A stretch of DNA of 64,000 bases. It comes from Prinia subflava. Lineage: Eukaryota > Chordata > Aves > Passeriformes > Cisticolidae. Below the pieces are notes generated by a model, which searched no databases, was not told where the DNA came from, and worked only from the letters and a program-made list of their open reading frames with translations. Made by a program: the position numbers and the translations under genes. Position 1 is the first letter of the stretch. Each line of letters begins with the position of its first letter. This document shows positions 1 through 11,720 of the stretch, piece after piece. The stretch lies in contig NC_086254.1 of NCBI RefSeq assembly GCF_021018805.1, positions 30,255,300 to 30,319,299 of the forward strand, read 5' to 3'.

Positions 1-2047
1 CCTTTCCTCATGCTGACCAAAGCCAGGCTCTGCCAGGCCACCACTGCCCTTGCAAGGTCAGAGGGAAGCTTGGAAAGAGGGACTACATCCTCCTGGCCTT
101 GAGAATCCAAAGGATGAGTGTTCCCAGATGCAGCCAGCCCTGCCCACCTTGCAGCTGGGACAGCTCAGACCCCTCAGAGGCAGCCCCTGCTCTGCTGAGC
201 ATGGGGACAGGGCAGGCCAGAGGCTGGGAAGGTGGGTGCAAAGCTGGGGCACAGGAGGGATGCAATGGCAGAGACCAAAACAGGGAAGGCAATTCAATTT
301 TCAGACGCTGTCCCACCAATTCAGCTCAGAGAGATGATAAGAAACCCATTTCCAGTGATAGGCACCCTAATCCCCAGCCATCCTGCATTTCCATTTTTGA
401 GAGGCACTGTTTCCAACAGGGAGGCATTTTCCCATCTAGGTTTGCTAGAAGGGACAGCAATGGATTAAATACCAATTTTTCCAGCACTGTTTAACTCCTT
501 CTGTGCCTTCTCCTGCCACTTATGCAAGTGCAGTGGAATGGCTGCTGTGCTGTACCCCTGGAGCAGGAGCACAGAGCTGGAAGCCTCTCCCAGGCTCTTC
601 CCAGTGGCCTGCAGTCTGAAGAGACAGGCAAGAGAACATGACATGCATCAGCAGTGCAGGCAGAGCAGCTTAGATCAGGAATTTATTATTGCTTAAGGCA
701 GGACTCAGACTCAGCTGCGGCACGAGTCACACAGCTAAGTTTACATCCAGTGTCAAAACCATTAGACAGGTCCAAAGTGCTGCAAGACTGACTTAAAACC
801 ACATTTGGAGGAAAATAGCCACCTAGAGAAAAAGGGAAGCAAACTATGCAGTGGTGGCCATGCCCCTCACATGTCCCCCATCTTCACAGTTTAAGCACTG
901 TGGTCCAGGTGCAGCCTCCAGGTTACTGGAGAGTAGAAAGACAACAGCAGCATGGATGATGACTTCCAGCATCAGGCAGAACTTCTTCTGTCACAGGGAA
1001 GCCACAGCTTCTTTGGATGCCAGCACAGCCCTTCCCCATGCCTGCAGCCAGACCTCTGCATTTGTACCAGCCATCCCAGTCCTCTTCCTTGTTCCACTGC
1101 CCTCTCACACTGTGCCAAGATTCTCCATCTATCCCCATTTCCTGATATCAGGGCTCCTACCCCCATCTGAACCAGTCCTTCAGGGACCTGATGGGCCCGA
1201 GACTCCCAGTCCTGCTTCTACAGCACAACTTTTTACCCTGGATCCAATTGAGCAGCTCCCTCCCAGACATGATAAACTCCCACCACAGGGTAGGAACAAA
1301 GCCTGAGTGTTCTGACTTAGCCTCTCCAACCCCTCCCTTGGGCCCAGTTTTGACCTGAAGGGTTTTGCTGGGAAGGGAGCCCCAGACAGGAGCTGCCTCA
1401 CAAGCTGATGGGGCCCTGGTGCTGAGCCCTGACTGCAGTCAGAGCTCTCCCACCACTCCACGTGGCTCCAGCACCAGCCACAACTGTCCATTCATCAACC
1501 ACTAAACAAATGGAAATTTAAGGGCTCATGGCTCTATAACACAGGAAACAATTCCCTGTGCATTTTTACGGTGCTGTAATTTATTGGATTAGAAATGATG
1601 AATGGCAGCAGGAGGGGGCAGGGCCCAGCACACAGGGGAGTGCTGATGCATTGGAAACCAGAGATGTGTAGCTGAGGGCAGGGAATGGGAAAGCCCCCAG
1701 GATTGCTGCTGCATGGGGCTGGGGAAACACCACCATCTACAAAGACTAATTTCCTGCCACACCTTGCAACCCCCCCATTCCGTGCAGGATTTGTGGTAGA
1801 GGCTTCTGTGAGAAACATCCACACGAGGAAGAACAGAGTCGAGCTCTGTGCTCATGAGAGGCACAGCCCCACGCCTCCCAGGCAGCCTTTGCTGGCAGCT
1901 TTGCAGATTCAAGGCACAAGCAAGAAATGGAAAAAAGCTTCATCCCTGGGGAAAGAGGAGCACCTGGTGGAAAAAGAGAGTGTAAACGTGAGCACTACAG
2001 CTCCTCCCCCATGTAATCTCCCAGCTCTGGAGTCTGAGCTGCATTCA

Positions 2048-2092
2048 GCAGTAATTGAAACCAGGCTCTTTAACACAGGTGCCAATTACTGC
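2048..2092. repeat. Perfect 10-bp inverted repeat with homeodomain-like cores
   Basis: GCAGTAATTG at 2,048-2,057 is matched by its exact reverse complement at 2,083-2,092, with a 25-bp spacer. Each arm contains TAATTG/CAATTA, a typical homeodomain core. The surrounding 120 bp has balanced composition and further AATTA cores, so it could be a conserved noncoding element or simply chance. Confidence 0.4.
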
Positions 2093-2374
2093 CTGTTAAT
2101 GCAAGGAGCACTGATAGATACAGCAATTACACAGCTCTGCAAGGCTGGAGAGCACAAAATGAGATGGAAGGGCTACTTATGCCACTGTAGGTATTGTAGG
2201 ACAGCTCTCTGCCCAAGCAAACCTCTTGAGGTGTTAGACTGGGCAGGTTCTTGCCCTCTAGCTGCACACCTGCATCTTCACCTGAGTGAACAGCGTGCTC
2301 TTACCACAAAGAAGGGAGTGATGTCCTGGGGTGCCTTAGGTAAAGAATTGCCAGCAGGTCAAGGGAGGTGACTC

Positions 2375-2865
2375 CTGCCTTTATTTAGCTGCAGTGCTGT
2401 GCCCAGAGCTGGGCTCCTCACTACACATGGACATGCTGGAGTCCACCAAAGGGCCATGAGGATTATGAAGGGCTTGGGTGCCCCTCACTTCTGGGGAAAG
2501 ACTGACAGAGCTGGGACTGCTCAGCCTGGAGAAGGCTGGGAGGAAACTTTTCAATGTCAATAAATAGCTGGTGGGAGGGTGGAAAGAGAATGAAGCCAGA
2601 CTCTGTCCAGTGGTGCCCAGAGATGGAGGCAATGGGCACAAACTGAAACAGGAGGTTTCCCCTGAACACCAAGAACCACTTTTTCCCCCAGGGGGGATCA
2701 AACACTTGCACAGGGTGCTCAGAAAGGTTGTGGAGTCTCCATCCTTGGAGATATTCAAAGCCATCAGGACACATTCCTGGGCAGCAGCTCCAGGTGGTTC
2801 TGCTTGAGCAAGATGACTCCAATGTCCCTTCCAACCTGAACCATGCTGTGATGGTGATCTCCAAC
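2375..2865 (+). mobile_element. CR1 LINE fragment, 3' end, plus orientation
   Basis: The text runs through the typical CR1 3' region: a segment about a group total and the phrase equivalent to ATGAAGGGCTTGG, then GGGACTGCTCAGCCTGGAGAAGG, the TGTCAATAAATA box, and finally GTCCCTTCCAACC near the 3' end. It is closely related to the copy at about 37.3 kb. It is 5'-truncated and has no intact reverse transcriptase frame. Confidence 0.9.
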
Positions 2866-5800
2866 CATTCATATTCTTTGATTTCTGCCATTTCTACACG
2901 TCTCTTGCCCAGCTGCCTTTCCCTCTCCTCTCTGCTCAAAGCCTCCCCCACTCTTTGCCTTCCTGGGGGTGATGTGGCAGTGAGGAAGGGGGCTGATGCA
3001 GGTGTACTGTGGCAGTGATGGCAAGAGGACAATGGAAAGTGCAATTCCCAGAAAAATCCTGCAGAAATCCGAGGCTGTGAACATCAAAACCTGTATACCC
3101 CAGCAATGAGGAAAAACCAAGAGAGCCTCAGTGCAGCAGCAGGAGTATCAGAGTCAGAGGCCACTGTATGTATTTACCACTGCAGAAATTGCAGATGAAC
3201 ATGAGCCCTTTAAAGCCCCAGGCTGGCAGTAACCAGAATTCCTCCCATCTACCCCCTGAGCTCCCCCTTCCTCACCTCACAAGGCACCAGCCACAAACCA
3301 TGTAATTAATACTACAGAGATGTTCAGCTGAAATGAGAAATGAAGCACATCTTGAGGCAGCCCTATTGCTGGCACTGGGCCCCAGGTTGCTGCTCCTGTG
3401 TGTTTTGGAGAGAGGTTTGCTCCCCCACAGTGAGCTCACTGGTGTTCCATACTGTGCTTGGTGGGCAGAGGAGCAGAGGAGTGCAGGGGGGTCTGCAGGG
3501 ACACTTTCTCCTTGCCCTCAGGATGTTTATGGTATTGAAATTTTAGCAGGAAGCCAAGCATCTGTTCTTCAAATAAAGAGGTCTCCCAGGGGGAGGTGTA
3601 GGGAGGCAGAATCATCACACATGTAAACACCTGGTCCTACAGGCAGGAGCGGAGTTTGCGGAAGGAGCGCAGCACTTCTGAGACTCGTTCAGCTTTGCTT
3701 CCGCTGCTTAATTACTCCAAACACCATCAATATTCAGTGGCAGCCCTCCCTTGCCAGGGTGGCTGTGTGGGGCTGGCACACACAGCCCCTGAGCCCTCCC
3801 CAGCCCAAGGGCTCATCCCCCTGTGCTCTGCAGCACACGGGTGTCCCTGCACTGCACTGCCCCAGAGGCTTCCAGGACCTTCAGCCTTCACACACCTCCT
3901 CTGAGGAAGGGGGCAGAGCCAAACTGGGCCACACAATGTTTGTCTGTACTGAAAACTACTTCCCCTGTCCCCTAAAGCAGCCCCTGGCTGGGGCTTGTCA
4001 GAAAACAGGCTGCACAAGCAGTGAGCTGCAGCACTCCTCTCAGACAGCCACAGGGACCAACTGTGGCACCAAGAGACCTCTTAAAGGCAGGAGACAAAGC
4101 CCTGTGCCTCCACACAGGGCTGGCTGCTCCCATCCCAAGCCCACTGCATCAATCCAAGCCTCAAACAGCCTCAGCAACACCAACAGGCCTTGACTACCTC
4201 GGGCCAAGGCACTGCAAAGCCACCCAGGGCTATTTCCAGAGGCAAACAGCATCTAGCAGGTTTTCCCAGCTTCCACCACCATCCTGTCCATCCTTCCATC
4301 CTCCCTCCTCCATAGACTCCAATCTCCAATCTTACCTTTTCATGCCTACAGTCTGTACTTCAACACTCACTACAGGACCGTGCATTCTCATTTATTTTGT
4401 GCCATTTCTGCAGCATTCCTGTCTCCCTCCTCCAAGTCCTTCATCTTTGTGTCCTTTTCCATTTCCAGCATTTTCAGTGGTTTTTTTTTCTTTATATGAG
4501 AGGGTGGGCAAAGGTTCTTTCTCCTTTCATTAAATATTAGTGCCCATTCAAGCAAGATGGATAGTGTTCAACAGATGAGCTGTGCTACTGCTTTAACATT
4601 CTGCTGCACTGCCCCTCCCAAGCTTGCCCGCAACTCTGCCATGTTCCAGGAGCTCCAAGACAGAGCTGGAGCTCTTGGGCATCACCTCTGTCTTAAAAAG
4701 GAAACAAAGCTGGAAGCAACAGACTACACGGTTCTACAAGTCACAAGCACAATTGGATTTCATCTTCAAGCACCAAATTCTGGCCTGAGAATGAAATTGC
4801 CTTTACCTTGGATTTACAGGGACATGAAATCTCAGTCTGGGAGTTACACAGCAGAAGGATTCCCAAGGTTCAGCTGTAGGTGAATGGAAAGTGAAATGAA
4901 GGAGCAGCTGTGATACTGTTGAACACAGTTCATGTGCAGAAAGTGCCACTGCCCCACATCAAGGACAGAGTATTTGGGGCTTGGAGCTCACAGCTGTTGG
5001 CAGGGTAAACAGGGTGAACCCTGCTGGAAGCATCACAAGTCCCAGTTATGGAAAATACAGCCAGGGCCAGACCAAGTCATTCTCAGCTCCAGACATTCTA
5101 CTTGATGCACAAAATCCCCAGGTCTGCCAGCCTGCTGTGGACGTGCTGGTTCAGTAGCTTCACATGAGGAAGCTGCACCACCTGCTGTCTGCTGTGAACC
5201 CAGTCACCAGAACGTGATCACTAATAACACTAATAACAAAATAACGATCACTAATAACAAAAGTTTTCTTCAGAACCAGGTTTTTACAGGACGTGCTCTT
5301 GATTAAAGTCATCAAGAAAGATTTCTTATCCGAAAACTAAGAAGCAAGAGCAACAGAGGGACTGTTTAGTCAAAATGGCTCAGGCTCTCAAACAGAATAT
5401 GAGAAGTTCACTTTAATACCCAGCTACTGCCAGGAGAATGATTGTACCATTACCCCTTTGGGAAACTCTGTCAAGTTATTTTTACTCCAAAAACTACAAA
5501 AGCTAGCACTGAACAAAACACTCAAAGATGTGGAAATTCTGCCATGCAAAAAACCAGCCACCTGCCCAACAGCACTTGAGGCTTAGCAGCAATGAAAATG
5601 GTATCTTAAATTCTGCTATTCCCCCTTCCTGGACTGCAACACTACCTGATCCAATCAAATTGGGCAGAGATAAGAGTCTTACAAAAAGCCACAATACTAA
5701 AAGTCTTCTTAGGATATGGTGCATTAAAGCAGAGCAGTCAGTAAGTTCTCTTGGCTGGCATAAATATGAGAGGCTGCAGAACATCTCCCTAATTCTTGAG

Positions 5801-5964
5801 ATCAGTGATAGCTGGGCAAGTGTTTTGTGTGCCAGGCTTTAGGGGCATGCAGTAGCAAGGTCAGTGGAGGACTAAAAGGAAAGGAGCTGAGAAGACAAAT
5901 GACCTCTGCTTGATGATGAAGCATAGGTACAGAATGCACAGACAAAAGCCAATCAGAAAAAGAG

Positions 5965-5970
5965 TTTATT
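5965..5970 (-). terminator. Candidate poly(A) signal of SLC35C2
   Basis: On the minus strand this reads AATAAA and is followed by a T/G-rich stretch, as expected of a cleavage site. It would give a 3' UTR of about 750 nt. A second AATAAA at 6,240-6,245 on the same strand is an equally possible, shorter end. Transcript data would be needed to choose. Confidence 0.35.
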
Positions 5971-6715
5971 AAAAAAAAATCCACCCCTCAAAACCCCACA
6001 TACTTTCTGAAAGCTTATTGCTCAGGTTTTGTCTCCTGTGACACTACTCATTCTCCTCTTGGCCTTTAGCACCAGAAGCACTCTTGCATCCCTGTCTTCC
6101 CCCTAATCAACATCATCTGGAAATGTCCATCATTTTCAATTGGTCCCAAATGCCAGCATTTAATTCTGTCCTTATTATGCACACAGAACATGGGGTCCCC
6201 AGACACATGGGGTCCTTCCCACTGGGACAACTCTAGGGATTTATTCAGTCATGTTGACCCCACCAGGATGGGAGTTCCTAATTTGCAGAAACATTTAAAA
6301 AAGGGAGAGCTGTATTTACCTTCTCCTTTGAAGTCAAAACCTAAACAGCAGTAAAATCATCCCTGAACCACTCAGCCTGCAGTCCAGACATGTCCATGTT
6401 CACTCTACAGCTCATGGTGGACTCTCAGTAAACAGCCTTCAGCATCCCTGAATGGACTTTTACAGCTTTTCCCTGTCTCCCCTTGCCATTCTACATCCAC
6501 TGAAGCAGGGCTTGTCTTCCAAGCTCCTGTGGAAAGGATATTGCCTGTTTCTTGTGCAGCATCTACAGATCCACACTGCAGCAAAACAGCAGAATTCTCT
6601 CAGCAGGCCCTGGCTCTGCTTTGGGTGGTCACAGAGACTTTTGGACCCTCCTCCTGGAGAGCTGTCAGGCAGGTTTGGTAAGAACAGAGCAGGTGGCTTT
6701 GTGCTTCATGTTCAG

Positions 6716-9700
6716 TCAGTGCTGTTGTGGGGTTTCAACAACCTCTTCCTCTTCCTCACCATGTGGAGGGTGGTGCAGCAGCAGCTCCAGGTCAGGGTCA
6801 GAGCTGGCCTCTTTGTGTGGCTCCAGTGCTTTGTCACCTGCATGCAGACAGATCATTTAGTGACAAACCTGCTGGAGTGCCCACCAGGCCTGGTGCTGTC
6901 AAGGAGCTGGAACCAGACACAGCTCCTAGAGAAGCAATGAGAAAGGCTACAAAGAAAGAGAAAGTGATTTAGAACAATCACCTTTGGAATTCATAGCTTT
7001 CAGAACAACGTGAAGGGAGATTCCTAACAGGCAGACAGCAAAGCCCAGCCAGTTCAAGAGACTGAGGCGGTCTCCCAGTAAATGTGTGGCGAGGAATAAA
7101 ATGCAGATTTCCTGTGGAAACAAAAAAAACATGACAAGTGGCAGGGCAGGACCTGAGGAGATATGCATGATACATTTTACAGCTGAAGCCTAGATCAAGA
7201 TGTCAGGCTGCTAAATTTCTATCAGCACATTCTTTCATGCGCACAGAGCTCTAAAAACAGTTTCTAGAAACAAACAACCTGTCAAAGCGGGATGTGGGAT
7301 TTTAAGTCATCTGACTGCATAGCTCAGTTACAGAGAAATCTTGCAACTTCTGGATCAGAGAGATTTCATATATCACAGTTCAGCTCAATAGTATGTGTGC
7401 TGGACTCCTCTGAGGAGGGGAGGATGTGCCAAACTAGGTTACAGAGATAGCTCAAACCAGTGGTTTGGTCATATGCAGGTCTGATGCAAGAGCTTGCCCT
7501 TCTTACCCCTCCTCTCTTCCACACCATCTGCTGCTCATGAGGGCAATGTGTTTTAGTCTATCTCACATTCCAACAAACTTTGATTATTAATGGTATTTTT
7601 TATATAAAAGCCACTAGTCTCTGGCCCTTTGCTGTCAGGGACCAAGAGACTTCACTGCAGAGACTGCAAGGCAAAGCAACAAGCTCCTGTGCAAGGAGAA
7701 CAAAAATAACAAGCAGTAATTTCTAAGGATCTAAGCAAGCTGCCACCACACAAAGCCCAATAGGGATGACTCAGTACTTGCCTTCTACAATCAGCACAGG
7801 AACCATGCCTTACCTTAAAAATGCCAGCAATGGAAAGGGTGAGGCTAGATGTTCTGGAAACCAAGAGGAACTCAGAAAAGCCTAGACCAAAGGCAAGAAT
7901 TCCACCCAAGAACAGCTTCCCTACCAGAGAGAACAGCATTCCTGCTTCATGGAAACGGAAGAGCTTCTCTGATATGGACAAAGGCAGCCCTAGGAACAAG
8001 ACAGTGAGTAGCAGAATACCATTCCCAGCTCCCAGCATTCCTCTTAATAAGATCAATGGGGTGGGCTGCTCACATTCCAGTATCAGGGGGATGTGGAGCC
8101 AGTTCTTCACAGCCCTTACTTCAACAAGTGTGGCAGACAACTATTTCTATGCCCTCTTTAATGTCCTGCCAGTGTAAGATAAATCCAGGTCTCTAACTAC
8201 TTTGCAGAGTTCATAGCTGTTCACTTATCTAAGTGAATTATCTCGAACAACAAACTGCTAAGCAATCTCCCAACCACTTTATAAAGCTCTCCCTGCTTTC
8301 TCTAATGAACTCACGCACCCTCAAACACCGCAAAGAGTGGGAAGAGCCCCAGGAACATGAGCGGCTGCAGGTGGAACATGATATCAATGGGATTCTGGAG
8401 TCCTGAAAGAGGAGAATCAATAACAGACCAGGCAGCAACAAGCCAGGGAATAACACAGGTCCCAGAGCCTTTATTAGCACCATTCCTAGACATACACCTT
8501 ATTTGTGATGCCCACACCTGTGCTGCTGCAGAAACCAAGCCACCTGCATTACCCACCAACAGATATTCCAGACCCAAGGTTTCAAACACCTTCCATGAAA
8601 TGTTTTGTTTCTGCAGCAAGGGCTATCACCTCTCCTAATCCCCCTCCTTGTTTCCAGCCCCACCTGCCCCTCCTAACACCCCACGTACCCAGCTCAGCCT
8701 TCTGCATCAGGATCTGTGTGAGAGTCCAGCGAATGCCCCCCAGGAAAGAGGCACAGAGCACCAGCACAAAGCCCTGTGCATTGAACTGTGTGGACTTGTA
8801 GGTGAACATGAAGAGTCCCCCAGCAATGAGCAGGACCACCAGCAGCAACGTCACCCTCTGCAGGAGAGCAAGCACAACAGAGACAGGCACCTCCTTCCTT
8901 TTGGATTCACCCATATAATTGCATCATTCCTCTGCTTCCATGTTTCTTGGACAAGCACTGCCTATTTCCCTGGCTCTGACCTCCCTCTCTAAAGCAGTGT
9001 GTGGGACCCTTACCATTTCCTCCAGCTTGAAGAGCAGTGAAAAAAGCAGGATGAAGAGAATGGCAGAGGATTTGGTCATGGTGTAGCTGTAAGGAGCAAA
9101 ATACACTGTCACACTCCTTCAATGTAGTTCTTCCCATCAAAGTACTACTAGGAACCATCACCCATTTCTACATTGCTACCAGCAAACTATCCCAGACCCT
9201 GCATGCTGACCCCACTAACAAAACACCTGTTCAAGAAAAAGACCTGGCAAAGCACCCTTCAAACCCCACCAGAGGCTCCCAGGGAACACGGTGTTTGTAC
9301 TCACAGGGAGACAGTGACATACAGGAAGCTCCAGTTACTCAGCCCAATATCCAAGGAAGTTGACAGAGCTAAAGAATCAATGAAAAAGTCCTGAAGTTAA
9401 CTGTCTGCCGTGACATTAAATAAACCCACCACAAAACCCTGCTTCATGGCCAAAAACATAGATAGCAGATCAGACTCAGGGGAAAAAAAAAGCTTTCCTC
9501 AAGTTAGTGCTTCAGAACCAACATAACTCATATTCTCAGCACTTCATGTTTCTGTCCTGTTCCCTGTGACTCAAGTTGGGCTCAGCACTGCACTCAACAT
9601 GCATTACAAAAAAAGCCATAAATAACTCTTGCCCTCCCTGTGACTGAAAGTGATTACAGATTTGCATAAAGTCTTTCTTGAATGTATCAGAGCATAACTT

Positions 9701-11322
9701 GTAAGTCTGAGTCCACTGCAAGAAGCCTGAAGAAGCAACAATTATCAGCACACAGCCTTAACCCTGGTGCAGCTTTTGGTACAGTCTATCCTCCCTTCTG
9801 TGAAAGTTTCCTACCACAGGAAACCGAGTTACTGATCCAAGGGCAGGCCATGCTGAAAGGTAAAATTGCTGCAGACATGGAGAAAGCTTTTTTCAAGAAA
9901 CCATGGGGCATGTTATGTAAAGTACTGCAAACCTTGCCAGAGATCATAGACCAGATGCTGCTCTGTGGGAGCCAACACAACACACAGCCAAAGAACTGCA
10001 GAAGTAGTTACAGTTCTGTGCTCCGAGCAGGAGCTTCACTGCTTGGTCTCAGGTACAGTTCTGTGTGCATGAATGATGAATTCTCTACCAAGCTCCACCC
10101 TGAGAAAGATGCAATGCATGGCTTCATACCAGTGTCAAAGAGAAAATGTAACTTGCAGAGACAATTTCTCAAGGCACTGCAGAAGCTTCTCATCATTTGT
10201 TCTCATGTGCCAGTGGCTCCTTCAGAAAGACTCGTTCTGTGTGGCCTCTCCCTATCTCAGACATCTTTGTAACAAGAATGAAGGCAGTATATCTCAGGCT
10301 GAAGCTTTAGTATCTACACCTGCCCTACACCTGGCAGGGGAACACAGGGGCCCCAGTGATGGCTGCACCCCACAGCTCACCCTGTCCTGGGGGACTGGCC
10401 CCGACCACCCCAGGCAGACAAACAGCTCTGGAAGCAGCCGCAGTGCCTTGGGCATCCCTGAGCAGCTTTACTGAGTGACAGACTATGCTGAGTTGGGACT
10501 CACCAGGATCACTGAGTCCAACTCCTGGCCCTGCACAGGGCACCCCAAGGATCCCACCCTGTGCCTGAGAGTGTTGTCCAAACACTTCTTGAACTCTGAA
10601 GTCAGTCCTGGGGCCATGACAGCTCCCCTCGGGAACCTGCTCTAGTCCTCAACCACTCTCTGGATGAAAACATTTTCCTAATATCCAACCTAAATCTCCC
10701 CTGACAGCTTCATATGTTTTCTTGGATCCTGTCACTGGTTACAAGAGTGAAGAGATCAGCACCTGCCCCTCTGCTTCCTCTCGTGAGGATGCTGAAGACC
10801 ACCATGAGGTCTCAGTCTCTACTTTTCCATGCTGCACACACCAAGTGACCTCAGCCGTCCTCTTTACGCTTCCCCTCCACTCCCATCAGCATCCTCGTGG
10901 CTCTGCTCTGGCTCTCTCCCAGCTCAGTGCCTTCCTCACACTGTGGAGCCCCAGCCCCGCTCCCGCCCGTCCCGGGCCCGGCCGTACCTGCGGGGGCGGC
11001 CCGGCGGAGGCAGTCGGCCCAGGACAGCGCTGCCCGCGGCCGCCCGGAGCGGCAGCGCGCCAGGGCTCGGGCCAGCGCCGCCAGGGCGAAGATGAGCAGC
11101 AGGTGCAGCAGCGTGACCAGCAGCGGGAACGGGAAGCTCTGCGGGACCGACAGCCGCTGTCACCGCCGCCGCCCTCCCGCCGCCGCCACCCCGCACCGCC
11201 CCGCCACCCCGCACCTTCATGAGCCACTTGTTGTAGAAGGTGATGCCGATGGAGAAGCCGTAGTAGAGCAGCACCAGCGGCGCCGCCAGCGCCGCCCGCC
11301 CCAGGGCCGCGCCCGCCGCCAT
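6716..11322 (-). CDS. SLC35C2: SLC35C2, Golgi nucleotide-sugar transporter family member
   Basis: Nine coding exons (minus order): 11322-11215, 11138-10988, 9368-9305, 9086-9014, 8857-8689, 8402-8319, 7989-7814, 7111-6982, 6837-6716. All have GT/AG junctions. Together they encode 358 aa; human is about 365. This is a multi-pass triose-phosphate/nucleotide-sugar transporter fold: TM1 carries [16 protein letters not shown], later segments carry [34 protein letters not shown] and the very conserved [20 protein letters not shown]. The acidic C-tail (DPDLELLL, then a run of E) matches the human tail. The family member is known as an ER-Golgi protein that promotes Notch O-fucosylation, probably through GDP-fucose supply. 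The start was chosen as the first ATG in the CpG island, giving the conserved N-terminus. The first intron pair spans a CR1 insertion. The last exon falls outside any long open frame and was found by homology. Confidence 0.97.
10489..10925 (-). mobile_element. CR1 LINE fragment, minus orientation
   Basis: The plus strand begins with reverse-complement CR1 3' sequence (ACTGAGTCCAACTCCTGGCC) and continues through the CTCCCCTGACAGCTTCATATG and ACCATGAGGTCTC blocks. It lies in intron 2 of SLC35C2 and runs nearly into the CpG island. The CCTGGCCCTGCACAGG variant is the form I associate with songbird CR1 copies. Confidence 0.85.
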
Positions 11323-11720
11323 GCGCCCGGCACCGCCGGGGCAGCGAGGAGCGGCAGCGCCGGGGACGGGGGATGCCGGGGACGGGGCCGCGGCGGGGCA
11401 GGGACGGGAGGGGCGGGTACCGCGATGGTGAGCGGGCCGTGGCGGCGGGGGAAGCGGGGCCGCCGGTGACGTTGGCCGGCGGGGCGGGGGAACGAGCGAC
11501 GGCGGCGGAGCGGGGCGGGCGCGCAGCGGTGACGCTCCGCGCAGGGCGGAAAGAGGCGGAGGCGGCGGCGGCCAGGAGCGCTACTGGTTATTATTGGAAC
11601 CGATACAAAAGGCGGGCGGCGCCGGGGGCTCGGCCCGGGCCCGCGGCGCGGCGGAAGCGGCGGCCCGGCCGCACGGCCCGGGCGCGGGGCCCTCAGCCGT
11701 AGTGGTACACGAAGTCGTAG
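10940..11720. promoter_or_regulatory. CpG island covering SLC35C2 start and ELMO2 3' end
   Basis: The sequence is strongly GC- and CpG-rich from about 10,940 to 11,720. It includes SLC35C2 exons 1 and 2 and the 370 bp up to the ELMO2 stop codon. It is presumably the SLC35C2 promoter. Because ELMO2 is transcribed in the same direction, its transcript must end inside this island. Confidence 0.75.

Larger units (their letters stand above)
1..5950. other. Intergenic region, no supported gene
   Basis: No exon of a recognisable protein could be found on either strand. The open frames here are short or low in complexity and lack splice context. The region holds one clear CR1 copy (about 2,375-2,865), a 10-bp inverted repeat (2,048-2,092), and a short direct duplication near 5,216-5,260. 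Minus-strand transcripts of SLC35C2 probably end at its right edge. In human the neighbour on this side of SLC35C2 is, from memory, CDH22; nothing resembling a cadherin exon was seen. Confidence 0.6.

Noticed and set aside
1685..2371. 228-codon open frame on the plus strand
   Set aside because: No similarity to a known family, no splice or promoter context, and mixed low-complexity content; likely chance.
5216..5262. Direct duplication of GATCACTAATAAC
   Set aside because: Only two short copies with no flanking structure; read as slippage rather than a mobile element.
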